Below are positions 8,553-17,888 of a stretch of DNA of 64,000 nucleotides, piece by piece (position 1 is the first letter of the stretch; each line of letters opens with the position of its first letter). The notes under the pieces were generated by a model that saw only the letters and a list, made by a program, of their open reading frames with translations, made no database searches and was not told the DNA's origin. The DNA is from Dyadobacter sp. CY312 (lineage in GTDB: Bacteria; Bacteroidota; Bacteroidia; Cytophagales; Spirosomataceae). The stretch lies in the NCBI RefSeq assembly GCF_021390535.1, contig NZ_JAJUXG010000019.1, forward strand, positions 124,001 through 188,000. The letters are read 5' to 3'. The translations under genes and the position numbers were made by a program.

Positions 8553-9812
8553 ATGCAGAGAAACTCCTTTATTGTTATACTGATCCTCGTTATTTTCTTT
8601 GTCATTTCCTTCCTGACCAACATTCTTGGACCAATTATACCCGATATTGTACGGGATTTTAATCTGAGTCTGGGACTGGCCGGTTTTCTTCCTTTTGCAT
8701 TTTTTGTGGCTTACGGTGTCATGTCTATTCCATCCGGCCTACTCGTTGAGAAATACGGAGAAAAGAAAGTGTTGCTCTGGGCATTTATGGTTGCCTTTGC
8801 GGGTGCTTTCCTATTTGCTGTTATTCCTGGTTTCTCAATTGCACTACTATCTCTTTTTCTGATTGGTATAGGAATGGCGATGCTTCAGGTGGTGATTAAT
8901 CCGCTGTTGCGTGTTGCAGGGGGAGAAGAAAAGTTTGCGTTTAATTCGGTGATGGCTCAGCTGTTTTTTGGTGCGGCTTCGTTTCTGAGTCCCATGTTGT
9001 ACAGCTATCTGGTCCGTAACGTACATAGTGGAGGGGACGGATTTATCATTGGTATTCTCAATAATCTGGTGCCTGAAAACTTGAAATGGGTTTCGCTTTA
9101 CTGGGTATTTGCAGTGATCGCTCTGTTAATGGTAGTGGTTATCGCGGTCATCCGGTTTCCAAAAGTTGAACTTCGGGATGATGAACGTATTGATGTAGGA
9201 AACTCTTTCAAAGAGCTTGTCAGAAACAAATATGTATGGCTGTTTTTTCTTGGTATATTTTGTTATGTAGGAACCGAACAGGGCATAGCGAACTGGATAT
9301 CTCAGTTTTTGCAAACCTATCACGGTGCTGATCCCGGTACGACAGGAGCATCGGTTATCTCCTATTTCTGGGGATTGTTAACCATTGGCTGTTTATTGGG
9401 GCTGTTGCTGCTTAAAATTTTTGATAGCCGGCATGTATTGATCATATTCACAACCGGGGCCATTCTATCTCTTTTGCTGGCATTGTTTGGTTCAAAAGAA
9501 ATGGCATTGCTTGCGTTTCCCGCAACAGGCTTCTTTGCCTCGGTGATGTATTCGGTAATCTTTTCTCTTGCGTTAAATTCTGTTCCAAATCATCACGGTA
9601 CGTTTTCAGGTATACTTTGTGCGGGTATATGCGGTGGGGCGGTAGTGCCGTTAATTGTGGGCGGTTTGGGAGAAATGGTTGGTTTAAAACTCGCAATGCT
9701 GTTCCTGCTTATTCCGCTGGGTTATATATTGAGCATTGGATTATGGGCTCGCCCTTTGGTTACGAACGATCGGGTCGGAAGCTTGAAAGAACTTTTTGAA
9801 AGTAAAGCATAA
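8553..9812 (+). CDS. MFS sugar transporter, FucP/NagP-like
   Basis: 419 residues with about 12 hydrophobic helices. The first half contains FVAYGVMSIPSGLLVEKYG, the MFS loop 2-3 region typical of the fucose/glucose-galactose/GlcNAc (FHS) symporter subfamily, and conserved polar residues in helices. It should import a sugar with protons across the inner membrane. Located 105 bases after the ROK kinase and 56 bases before the regulator, it most likely imports the N-acetylhexosamine released by the upstream GH20 enzyme. Substrate is inferred from neighbours. Confidence 0.85.
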   Translation: MQRNSFIVILILVIFFVISFLTNILGPIIPDIVRDFNLSLGLAGFLPFAFFVAYGVMSIPSGLLVEKYGEKKVLLWAFMVAFAGAFLFAVIPGFSIALLSLFLIGIGMAMLQVVINPLLRVAGGEEKFAFNSVMAQLFFGAASFLSPMLYSYLVRNVHSGGDGFIIGILNNLVPENLKWVSLYWVFAVIALLMVVVIAVIRFPKVELRDDERIDVGNSFKELVRNKYVWLFFLGIFCYVGTEQGIANWISQFLQTYHGADPGTTGASVISYFWGLLTIGCLLGLLLLKIFDSRHVLIIFTTGAILSLLLALFGSKEMALLAFPATGFFASVMYSVIFSLALNSVPNHHGTFSGILCAGICGGAVVPLIVGGLGEMVGLKLAMLFLLIPLGYILSIGLWARPLVTNDRVGSLKELFESKA

Positions 9813-9867
9813 GTAGCATTTTGATATACATTTTAGCTACTATTGCTTTTCTAATTCCTCGCTACTC

Positions 9868-11031
9868 ATGTATAAAATTATCCTTCTTCTAGATTTTGCC
9901 GAGGAGTACAGCAAAAGCCTTATGAAGGGTATAAATACCTATTCAAGAGAATTTGGTCCCTGGGTGTTTTGTCGGATGCCATTGTTTCACCGCGAAACGG
10001 TTGGCATGGATGGTATTCTCAAATGGGCTTTGGAGTGGGGAGCCGACGGCATTATTGGTCAGCTGTATAACGACAAAGAAATCAGCAAATTTGTGCAGGC
10101 AGGAATACCGGTCATCGCACAGGATTTTAAAGAAAGATTTTCTGAAATACCCAACATCACCGGAGCGTATCATGAAACCGGCCAGCTGGGTGCTGATTAT
10201 TTCCTGAAAAAAGGATTTACCAACTTCGCCTTTTATGGTTTTAGTGACATTGTATGGTCGAGGGAACGTTCCGAAGGTTTTGAAGAACGGCTTAAAAGTA
10301 CCGGACACAATGTTCATTATTTTGAACACAAAAAGGCAAGGTCAACGGAGTTGTGGTATTACAAACCAAGTTCGCTGAGCCGCTGGTTGAAATCATTACC
10401 GAAGCCAATTGGTCTCATGGCTTGTGACGATAACCAGGGGCAACATATAACCGAGGCATGCAGACATTTGGGAATACGGATTCCTGAAGAAGTAGCTGTT
10501 TTGGGAGTGGATAACGATGAAATGATATGTGATCTGTCCGATCCGCCACTTTCGAGCATAGCACTGGATGTGGAAAAGGGAGGATACGATGCAGCCAAAT
10601 TATTGGATCAACTGATCAAACATGGCGTGGCTGATTACCATGATATTGTAGTAAAACCGACGCAGGTGATCACACGTCATTCAACAGACATCTATGCCAC
10701 CAACGACGATCACATCGCCACGTCGCTGAAATTTATACATCAAAATATAGATAAAAACCTGCATGTGGAGGAAGTTGTAAAACAGGTTCCATTGTCCCGA
10801 AGAGCATTGGAAAAGCGGTTTCTTGAAATAACCGGCTATCCGGTTTACAAATACATTTTCAATCTGCGAATAGAAAAGTTTACCCAAAAACTATTGGATA
10901 CGGACATGTCGGTTTTTGAAATTGCCCTCGATATGGGACTCACCGATAGCAAAAACATCGCAAGGCAGTTCAGGCAGGTAAAAGGATGCAGTCCGAGTGT
11001 GTACCGGAATAAGTATATGGCTGGGAAGTAG
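9868..11031 (+). CDS. XylR-like transcriptional regulator (periplasmic-binding-type sensor plus AraC HTH)
   Basis: 387 residues. Residues 1-270 resemble a LacI/ribose-binding-protein sensor domain (YKIILLLDFAEEYSKSLMKG at the start; VAVLGVDNDEMICDLSDPPL later). Residues about 285-385 are an AraC-type double helix-turn-helix, with RRALEKRFLEITGYPVYKYI and ending near RQFRQVKGCSPSVYRNKY. This is the XylR architecture, an inducer-binding activator that lacks an N-terminal HTH. As the last gene of the locus it probably senses an amino sugar or related ligand and controls the upstream genes. Confidence 0.88.
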   Translation: MYKIILLLDFAEEYSKSLMKGINTYSREFGPWVFCRMPLFHRETVGMDGILKWALEWGADGIIGQLYNDKEISKFVQAGIPVIAQDFKERFSEIPNITGAYHETGQLGADYFLKKGFTNFAFYGFSDIVWSRERSEGFEERLKSTGHNVHYFEHKKARSTELWYYKPSSLSRWLKSLPKPIGLMACDDNQGQHITEACRHLGIRIPEEVAVLGVDNDEMICDLSDPPLSSIALDVEKGGYDAAKLLDQLIKHGVADYHDIVVKPTQVITRHSTDIYATNDDHIATSLKFIHQNIDKNLHVEEVVKQVPLSRRALEKRFLEITGYPVYKYIFNLRIEKFTQKLLDTDMSVFEIALDMGLTDSKNIARQFRQVKGCSPSVYRNKYMAGK

Positions 11032-11034
11032 GGG

Positions 11035-11260
11035 GAGGTAGAAGTTATAGAAGTTAAGGAGTTTGGAAGTTAGAGTAGTTAAGGGAAGTGAAAAATGTAG
11101 TAGTTAAGGAGTTAAGAGTATAGTAGTTAGGTAGTTAAGGAGGGAGTTAAGTAGTTAGCTTCCAGTGCCGGTGACTTCTTTAACTTCTCAACTTACCTTA
11201 ACTTCTATTTTCTAACTTCTTAACTACTATACCTCCTTAACTCCTATTTTTAACTTCTCT
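11035..11260. repeat. Purine-rich/pyrimidine-rich repetitive inverted repeat between convergent genes
   Basis: The left part (about 11035-11155) is a series of imperfect copies of GAAGTTAAGGAGTTAAG-like units. The right part (about 11172-11258) is a series of their complements (TTAACTTC-like units). The arms can pair: TATAGTAGTTA (11119-11129) with TAACTACTATA (11221-11231), and GGAGTTAAG (11108-11116) with CTTAACTCC (11236-11244). It lies between the end of the XylR-like gene and the end of the convergent M13 peptidase gene, so a terminator or transcription-collision role is possible. A mobile miniature repeat is another possibility. Confidence 0.7.
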
Positions 11261-11265
11261 CTTCC

Positions 11266-13308
11266 CTACCAAATAACCACCCTCGAAGCTTCTGGCAATA
11301 CCATTTTATTTCCGGCGCCGCAGTTCCAGGCATTCTGGAATTCTTTAAGATGGGGCAGCGGTCCGTTGATACGGGTTCTTGCAGGAGAGTGCGGATCGGT
11401 TTGAACCTGGTTGCGCAGCGCCTCATCCGTGGTATTCATGTGCCATACCTGCGCCCAGCCAAGGAAAAACCGTTGTTTCCAATTGAAGCCATCTATCAGT
11501 GCCGGCTCTGGTTTACCTTTCAATGATTTTTCCAAAGCGTAATATGCCAAGGTTAGTCCGCCAAGGTCGGCTACGTTTTCACCAATGGTAAGTGCTCCGT
11601 TGATTTTGAAACCAGGCAACGCTTCTATACCGCTGAAATAGTCGATATACCTTTTAGTCAGCTTGTCAAAGTTGGTTCTGTCGCTGGCAGTCCACCAGTT
11701 TTTAAGATTGCCTTCTTCATCAAATTGTGATCCTTGATCATCAAATCCGTGTGTGAACTCATGCCCGATTACCGCTATAATGCCACCGTAATTAATTGCA
11801 TCATCCGCATCACGATTGTAAAAGGGCGGTTGGAGAATGCCAGCCGGGAAAACAACTTCATTATTTAACGGATTGTAATAAGCGTTCACTGTTTGAGGTG
11901 TCATGTGCCACTCACTTTTGTCAACTGACTTGCCGATTTTCTTAACCGTTTCCTCATGTTGGAATAAAGAAGCAGCAACCACATTTTCGAACAGTTTATC
12001 CTTTTCGATTTTTATGGAAGAGTAGTCTTTCCATTTGTCAGGGTAACCGATTTTGTAGGTAAATGCTTTAAGCTTTTTGTGAGCCCTGGCTTTGGTCGAA
12101 TCACTCATCCAGGTCAGGTTGTCGATACGCTCACCGTAAACGGTACGTACGTTTTCGATCATTTCAGAAACTTTCTTTTTGTCCTCCTCGGGGAAGTATT
12201 TTTTAGAGAACAGTTTTCCCAAAGGCATCCCCAACAAACCATCCGTAGAGCGTATTGCGCGTTCGGTGCGTGTTCTTTGCTGTTTGGTTCCGCGCATTAC
12301 ACCACTGAAAAAGCGGAAATCTTCGGCGTCAAACCCTTTTGGTAAAAAACCGGCAAAGTTGGAAAGTACCTGCCAGCGGGTATACAGTTTTAAAGTTGCC
12401 AGCGGCGTAGCTTTAAGCAGCTTATTGGTATTGACGATGTATGGGATATTCTGAAGAATAACAGTATCTGCTTTAATATCCTGTTTTGCGGCAAAAGCAT
12501 CAAGATCAAAGTCGGGCGACAGCGCTTTAAAATCTTTGTAGGAAGTTTTGTTATAGGTCTTCACAGGATCTCTCAACTCTACGTTGGATAGCTGCAATTT
12601 GGCAAGTTTAGTTTCAAAGTCAAGAACCGTTTTTCCCGGGGCCACATCTTTGAAATTCGCGAGGCCGAACATTTTATCAACATGTTTTACAAATTCATTA
12701 CGCACATTAACCGTACTCGAATCTGTTCTTTCATAATAGCTTTTTTCACCTAAGCTAAGTCCGTCCTGTGCCTGGTAGAGTGCGTTTACTTTACTGTTTT
12801 TTAAATCTCCATCTACATAAAAGCCAAATACGGTTGATACACCTAGCTTCTGTAATTCTCCTGTAACAGAAGCCAGGTCATTTAATGACTGAACCGCTTC
12901 TATTTTGTCAAGATATGGTTTCAGAGGCTCAATATTGCGTTTTTCGATGGTAGTGGTATCCAAAAACGACTGATAGTAATCGGCAATCTGTTGCTCTTCA
13001 CTACCGTTTTTCCTGTCCTTCTGGTTGCTTATCTCTTCAATAATACCTTTCAGACGAACTTCCTTATTTTCCTTGTCAAGAATTCCAAAAGCACCCCAGC
13101 GGCTTTCTGTACCCGGAATAGGGTTGTTCTTTTTCCAGCCTCCATTGGCAAAGCCATCAAAGTCGTCACACGCTTTAAATGCCGAATCAAGCGAGCTAAC
13201 GTCATAACCGGGAACCTTCGCAACGCCGGATTCTTCTTTCCCTTTGTTGCAAGCGGTGGTTATCAGACCGAGTGCAACAAGAGAATAACTTAATTTTACT
13301 AATCTCAT
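11266..13308 (-). CDS. M13-family zinc metallopeptidase lipoprotein (neprilysin/PepO-like)
   Basis: 680 residues from the start at 13308. The frame extends to 13392, but the inner ATG gives a clean lipoprotein signal (MRLVKLSYSLVALGLITTAC, Cys20), so I chose it. The gluzincin motif is VIGHEFTHGFDDQG (HExxH near residue 513), the third zinc ligand is in GENVADLGG (near 576), and the substrate-binding NAYYNP is present. M13 enzymes cut peptides, usually below about 40 residues, on the amino side of hydrophobic residues. It is probably anchored in the envelope. The divergent M28 peptidase and nearby peptide transporter suggest peptide scavenging. Confidence 0.95.
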   Translation of the reverse strand: MRLVKLSYSLVALGLITTACNKGKEESGVAKVPGYDVSSLDSAFKACDDFDGFANGGWKKNNPIPGTESRWGAFGILDKENKEVRLKGIIEEISNQKDRKNGSEEQQIADYYQSFLDTTTIEKRNIEPLKPYLDKIEAVQSLNDLASVTGELQKLGVSTVFGFYVDGDLKNSKVNALYQAQDGLSLGEKSYYERTDSSTVNVRNEFVKHVDKMFGLANFKDVAPGKTVLDFETKLAKLQLSNVELRDPVKTYNKTSYKDFKALSPDFDLDAFAAKQDIKADTVILQNIPYIVNTNKLLKATPLATLKLYTRWQVLSNFAGFLPKGFDAEDFRFFSGVMRGTKQQRTRTERAIRSTDGLLGMPLGKLFSKKYFPEEDKKKVSEMIENVRTVYGERIDNLTWMSDSTKARAHKKLKAFTYKIGYPDKWKDYSSIKIEKDKLFENVVAASLFQHEETVKKIGKSVDKSEWHMTPQTVNAYYNPLNNEVVFPAGILQPPFYNRDADDAINYGGIIAVIGHEFTHGFDDQGSQFDEEGNLKNWWTASDRTNFDKLTKRYIDYFSGIEALPGFKINGALTIGENVADLGGLTLAYYALEKSLKGKPEPALIDGFNWKQRFFLGWAQVWHMNTTDEALRNQVQTDPHSPARTRINGPLPHLKEFQNAWNCGAGNKMVLPEASRVVIW

Positions 13309-13432
13309 ATTATTTGTTTTTTGTGAGGTTGATAAACAAAAGTAGGTAGTTACCTGTAAAGTTATAGGACTTAAATAACTAATTTCACACAACTGATCTC
13401 AAATCGATTCTGACATTTAACACCATTTATTT

Positions 13433-15073
13433 ATGAAATTAAAATTGCAGCTCATTGCACTGCTTGGAGCCTCTTCATTCTTTGCGGGATGTGGTGACAA
13501 AGCAGAAACCAAAGATGAAAGCCTGATAACAGGGAAGGAATTTGCGAAACACATTGCCGTGCTGGCCTCCGACTCACTTGAAGGGCGTAAGCCGTTTTCA
13601 GAAGGAGAGGTAAAAACGATCAATTATCTCAAAACAGAATTTGAAAAGCTGGGTTTGCAACCAGGAAACGGAGACAGCTATTTTCAGAAAGTTCCGTTGG
13701 TGGATATCATGTCTAAGCCGACTGGAAAGATGGTATTCAAAGGAGCAAAATCCAATATCGAACTTAATTATCTCGATGATTTTGTAGCTGCTTCCCGCCG
13801 GGTGCGTGAAAAGGTGGACTTGAAAGATTCAGAAATGATCTTTGCAGGTTACGGTATTGTAGCTCCGGAATATGGATGGAATGACTATGCAGGTCTTGAT
13901 GTTAAAGGCAAAACGGTAGTGGTACTTGTAAACGATCCGGGCTTTTGGGACAGCACATTGTTCAAAGGCAAAACAATGACTTATTATGGTCGCTGGACAT
14001 ACAAGTTTGAAGAAGCGGCTCGCCAGGGAGCTGCCGGAGTCATCATCATTCATGATACAAAACCGGCAAGTTACAACTGGGCAGTAGTACGGAGCGGATG
14101 GTCTAAGTCGAAATTGTACCTGCAGGCAGAAGATGATAATATGTCGAGGGCAGCCGTGGAAGGTTGGATTACGATGGAGTCTGCTAAGAAACTTTTCCAG
14201 CTTGCGGGAGTTTCTGATACATTGCTTCAGGCAGCAGGTAAGAAAGGTTTCAAACCTGTTCCCCTTAAAGTGAATGCTTCTATTGCAATTAACAATACCA
14301 TCAAAAAATCAGAATCCAATAATGTATTGGCGCTGTTGCCGGGTACTGATAAAAAGGATGAGTATATTATATACTCCGCACACTGGGATCATTTTGGAAA
14401 AGGAGAACCTATCAATGGTGATTCAATCTATAACGGTGCGGCAGACAATGCTTCCGGAACAGCTGCACTTCTGGAGCTAGCTCATGCATTTATACAACTA
14501 AAAACAAAACCTTCCAGGTCTATCCTTTTCCTTTCGGTTACAGCGGAAGAGCAGGGACTGTTGGGATCGGATTACTATGCTTCGCATCCCGTGTATCCGG
14601 TTAATAAAACAGTAGCAGATATCAATATGGATGTGTTACAGCCATTTGGCCGGATGAAAGATATTATTCTGGTAGGTAAAGGTCAGTCGGAGCTGGATGC
14701 TTATGCTGATGAAGTTGCCAAAAAGCAAGGCAGAGTAACCCGTGGCGAACCGGATCCATCAGGTGGCTGGTATTTCCGCTCCGACCATTTCAATTTTGCC
14801 AAGGTGGGGATTCCGTCTATGTATATTGAAAACGGATCGGTATCATTGGAACATGGAGAGGAGTGGGGAGAAGCTCAGAAGAAAGAGTATAATGATAAAA
14901 GATACCATGCTCCAACGGATGAGTATTCAGCGGATTGGGATTTGTCCGGAATTGTAGAAGACATGCAACTGCTGTTTGAAGTAGGGTCTAAACTGAGTAA
15001 CGAATCTACTTTCCCGGGCTGGAAAGAAGGTTCAGAGTTTAAAGCAATCAGAGATAAATCAATGGGCAAATAA
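13433..15073 (+). CDS. M28-family aminopeptidase-type lipoprotein with PA domain
   Basis: 546 residues. The signal ends in FFAGC (Cys20). A protease-associated (PA) domain lies about residues 110-280. The M28 catalytic domain has its metal ligands and base in order: His in YSAHWDHFG (~312), Asp in NGAADNASGTA (~335), Glu-Glu in TAEEQGLLG (~370), Asp in INMDV (~398) and His in SDHFNFAKVGIP (~450). Such enzymes are co-catalytic dizinc aminopeptidases or related hydrolases acting in the envelope. It is divergent from the M13 gene across 124 bases. Exact specificity is unknown. Confidence 0.93.
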   Translation: MKLKLQLIALLGASSFFAGCGDKAETKDESLITGKEFAKHIAVLASDSLEGRKPFSEGEVKTINYLKTEFEKLGLQPGNGDSYFQKVPLVDIMSKPTGKMVFKGAKSNIELNYLDDFVAASRRVREKVDLKDSEMIFAGYGIVAPEYGWNDYAGLDVKGKTVVVLVNDPGFWDSTLFKGKTMTYYGRWTYKFEEAARQGAAGVIIIHDTKPASYNWAVVRSGWSKSKLYLQAEDDNMSRAAVEGWITMESAKKLFQLAGVSDTLLQAAGKKGFKPVPLKVNASIAINNTIKKSESNNVLALLPGTDKKDEYIIYSAHWDHFGKGEPINGDSIYNGAADNASGTAALLELAHAFIQLKTKPSRSILFLSVTAEEQGLLGSDYYASHPVYPVNKTVADINMDVLQPFGRMKDIILVGKGQSELDAYADEVAKKQGRVTRGEPDPSGGWYFRSDHFNFAKVGIPSMYIENGSVSLEHGEEWGEAQKKEYNDKRYHAPTDEYSADWDLSGIVEDMQLLFEVGSKLSNESTFPGWKEGSEFKAIRDKSMGK

Positions 15074-15091
15074 GATACCCCAATTCTCGTT

Positions 15092-15132
15092 AAACGAAAA
15101 GAGCTCCTGATCGACGGGAGCTCTTTTCGTTT
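15092..15132. terminator. Bidirectional rho-independent terminator
   Basis: AAACGAAAAGAGCTCC (15092-15107) pairs perfectly with GGAGCTCTTTTCGTTT (15117-15132), a 16-bp stem with a 9-base loop. T-runs in the right arm and A-runs in the left arm fit termination from both the M28 gene and the convergent POT transporter gene. Confidence 0.85.
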
Positions 15133-15155
15133 GTATTCAAATAAGATTATGCAGA

Positions 15156-16646
15156 TTAACTGATTCCGCCCATCCATTTTTTAACAGGCTTCCAGAAAAT
15201 AAGGAGGAGAAGACCGAAACCAACAGAGAACAATGTTACCTGATTGAACAAGGCAGGCATTTGCTGAAGGTTCTCTTCGTCGAATCCGCCTGCAAACAAA
15301 CCAGCTATAAGGTTACCCAAAGAAGCTGCCACAAACCAGATTCCCATTAGCTGACTCACGTATCTTTTAGGAGCCAATTTAGTATAAGAGCTCAATCCCA
15401 CCGGACTTAAACACAATTCTCCGATTGTATGGACCATGTAGGTAAAGGTCAGGAATAAAGGCGAAGCAAGCTGACCAGTTACGGCAACTTTCGCTCCCAT
15501 TTCCATGATGAAGAATCCTGCACCAACCAGTAGAAGGGCTAATGCAAACTTAACAGGGGTAGAAGGATTAAGGCCTCTTGCAGAAAGGAAAATCCAAAGA
15601 CTTGCCATAATAGGGGCGAAGATCAGAATGAACGTTCCATTGAAGTTCTGAAACCAGCTTGATGGCATTTCCCATCCACCGAATGTGCGTTCCGTATATC
15701 TTTCTGCGAAAATTTGTAATGAAGATCCTGCCTGTTCAAAGCCCGACCAGAATATGGCTGCTGCCAGGAAGAAGACGATCAGAACCATAACGCGGCGTTT
15801 TTCTACGGTGGTTAACCCTCCTGCAATAAGTATAAACAGGAAGTAGAAAAGTGAAACAGTAACGATAATAACACCTGCACCCTGAGCAAGCCCTTGCGCG
15901 GTGGTCATATCAATAGTACCAGTCAGTTGAAGAACTGCAAGAAATCCAACCAAAAGAGCTACAAGACCATAGCCAAGTTTTCTTTCTTGACCAGATTTAG
16001 CCTCTGATTCCGGAGTAATAACTTTGGCAGCGGGTACTTCTCCATATCCCTGGAGATACTTCTGGCTTCCATATTTAAAGACAATCAGACCCATTAACAT
16101 ACCTACAGCGGCTGCACCGAAACCCATGTGCCAGTTTATTTTCTGGCCCAGATATCCGACAATAGTAATTCCAAGCACCGATCCAAGGTTAATACCCATA
16201 TAAAAGATAGAAAACGCTGCGTCGCGTCTTGCCCCACCTTCGGGGTATAATTCCCCAACAATAGAACTGATGTTGGGTTTCAACATGCCTGTACCCATGG
16301 CAACAATGGCCAGGCCGAAGAAGAATAGTGCTGTACCGCCCGGTATGGCGAGTACGATGTGTCCGATCATGATCACAATCCCGCCATACCAGATAGCCTT
16401 CTTTTGACCGAAAATATTGTCGGCAAGCCAACCTCCGGGCAAGGTGAGCAAATAAACAGATGCGGTATATAAACCGTAAATGGCAGTTCCTTCAGAAGCA
16501 GCTAGCCCCATACCACCTCTCATGTTATCAAGCAGAAATAATAAGAGAATGGCCCGCATCCCGTAGTAGCTGAATCGCTCCCACATCTCTGCAAAAAATA
16601 GTACATATAACCCTCTCGGGTGTTTTTGCGATAATTGTTCAGTCAT
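15156..16646 (-). CDS. POT-family proton-dependent peptide transporter
   Basis: 496 residues with many hydrophobic helices. The N-terminal signature KHPRGLYVLFFAEMWERFSY, with the ExxER-type motif reduced to EMWERFSYY in helix 1, identifies the PTR2/POT (DtpA/DtpB) family of H+-coupled di- and tripeptide importers. FYMGINLGSVLG later matches the second family signature. Convergent with the M28 peptidase and sharing its terminator, it would take up peptides generated by the two envelope peptidases. The gene is followed on the 5' side by a 180-base gap with no recognised site except the terminator of the next gene. Confidence 0.93.
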   Translation of the reverse strand: MTEQLSQKHPRGLYVLFFAEMWERFSYYGMRAILLLFLLDNMRGGMGLAASEGTAIYGLYTASVYLLTLPGGWLADNIFGQKKAIWYGGIVIMIGHIVLAIPGGTALFFFGLAIVAMGTGMLKPNISSIVGELYPEGGARRDAAFSIFYMGINLGSVLGITIVGYLGQKINWHMGFGAAAVGMLMGLIVFKYGSQKYLQGYGEVPAAKVITPESEAKSGQERKLGYGLVALLVGFLAVLQLTGTIDMTTAQGLAQGAGVIIVTVSLFYFLFILIAGGLTTVEKRRVMVLIVFFLAAAIFWSGFEQAGSSLQIFAERYTERTFGGWEMPSSWFQNFNGTFILIFAPIMASLWIFLSARGLNPSTPVKFALALLLVGAGFFIMEMGAKVAVTGQLASPLFLTFTYMVHTIGELCLSPVGLSSYTKLAPKRYVSQLMGIWFVAASLGNLIAGLFAGGFDEENLQQMPALFNQVTLFSVGFGLLLLIFWKPVKKWMGGIS

Positions 16647-16768
16647 AAAAAAGAGAGGTGTTTTATTTGGTGATTGATGGTTTAGTCAGGTGATTTTAAC
16701 GGCGCAAGATAGGAATTATGACTTATAATAAACACATGTTTGTTTAAACAATGATTTTGGCTGACCAC

Positions 16769-16801
16769 AAAAAAAGGCAGAACGTCTTTAACGTCCTGCC
16801 T
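16769..16801 (-). terminator. Terminator of the 16827-17738 gene
   Basis: On the minus strand the hairpin AGGCAGGACGT / ACGTTCTGCCT (16775-16801, one G-U pair, 5-base loop) is followed by a run of seven T residues. It lies 26 bases beyond the stop codon of the coiled-coil membrane protein gene. Confidence 0.85.
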
Positions 16802-16826
16802 CTATATAACTTATCGTTTGCTTCTT

Positions 16827-17738
16827 CTATTTCACTGAAAACGAACCTTCACCAATTGAAAAGCCCTCAGAATATAGCTGAATGACGTATTTTCCTTTCG
16901 AAAATGGTGTTGCTCTATCGTAAAGGATACTTACATCCTGATTGTTGTTTCCATAAACAATGTCCTGACTGATGGTATAACCCTGTTTCTGTCCATTGTA
17001 ATCAAATTCTCCTGAACCGGTTGCAGCATCCGAAATGGTTGCGCCGGAAGGATCAATGATTCTCAGATACACTGTTTTGTTATCAGTAAGTGTCAGCGGA
17101 TTTTTTTCAAGAATGAAATCAACCCTTACCTTATCCACTCTTTTCGCTTTCACTTCTTCACCTTCACGTACTTTTCCTTTTGAAGAAATAGCATATACTT
17201 TCACATTCCTGGCTCTGAGTGCAGCCGCCATAGTTACTTTGGATTCCAGCTCGGTATTTTTGGTAACTACACCTGCAAGAGAGTCAGTAACAGCTTGTTT
17301 GCTGGTTTGTAGCTCAGTGTTGGTTTGTACCAATGTTTCGTTTTGGCTAAGCAACTGCTGATTTTCTTCTCTCAACGTTGCTATCTCTTCATCCTTTTTG
17401 GTTAAGAAATCTTCGTATTCTTTGATCTTTTTGCCCATTGTAACATTTCCTTTGCGAAGAGCGATACGGTCGCTTTCCAGGGATTCTTTCATTTTTTGGA
17501 GTTCGGCAATATCTCCGCCAAGTCCCTGAACTTCCAGAATTCGTGCATCAAGTTGTTTCGAGATGGAGTCAAGTTTAATTTCCGACGCAGCCAGTTCACT
17601 TACTCGTGCTTCCAGGTCTGTTTCCTGTTTGTTGGTTATGGCGCGCTCCTGATAATAGAGGTAACCAAAAACGGCAGCCAGGACAGTCATTAGAATGAGA
17701 CCGATCAGCATACCGGTGTTGTTATTCCTGTTTTCCAT
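16827..17738 (-). CDS. Membrane-anchored coiled-coil protein of unknown function (copy A)
   Basis: 303 residues. An N-terminal membrane helix (about 10-28, LIGLILMTVLAAVFGYLYY) is followed by a long coiled coil (about 32-170, rich in E/K/L/Q heptads) and a C-terminal beta-rich domain with VYLRIIDPSGATISD, TGSGEFDYNG and GKYVIQLYSEG. I do not recognise a characterised family. The gene at 50298-51251 encodes a clear paralogue with the same three parts and close identity in the C-terminal domain. Orientation suggests a short cytoplasmic N-terminus and a periplasmic coiled coil and beta domain. It has its own terminator and no obvious operon partner. Confidence 0.75.
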   Translation of the reverse strand: MENRNNNTGMLIGLILMTVLAAVFGYLYYQERAITNKQETDLEARVSELAASEIKLDSISKQLDARILEVQGLGGDIAELQKMKESLESDRIALRKGNVTMGKKIKEYEDFLTKKDEEIATLREENQQLLSQNETLVQTNTELQTSKQAVTDSLAGVVTKNTELESKVTMAAALRARNVKVYAISSKGKVREGEEVKAKRVDKVRVDFILEKNPLTLTDNKTVYLRIIDPSGATISDAATGSGEFDYNGQKQGYTISQDIVYGNNNQDVSILYDRATPFSKGKYVIQLYSEGFSIGEGSFSVK

Positions 17739-17825
17739 TGTTATTCAATTTAGGTTAAAATGTTAATTTTAAATATGAATAAAAAAGTATGCCAGTACTA
17801 TACGTTGCCATTGCCGGTACAAGAG

Positions 17826-17861
17826 AAAACCCCACTACGATTGATGTCGTAATGGGGTTTT
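17826..17861 (-). terminator. Terminator of the TPM-domain gene
   Basis: AAAACCCCACTACGA (17826-17840) pairs with TCGTAATGGGGTTTT (17847-17861) with one mismatch that becomes G-U in the minus-strand RNA. It ends in a T-run and begins 28 bases after the stop codon at 17889. Confidence 0.85.
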
Positions 17862-17888
17862 ACCAAATGTATGTTTTGTAACTTAGGA

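Noticed and set aside
13309..13392. N-terminal extension of the M13 peptidase
   Set aside because: The 28 extra residues do not form a signal peptide and precede a clean lipoprotein signal that begins at 13308.
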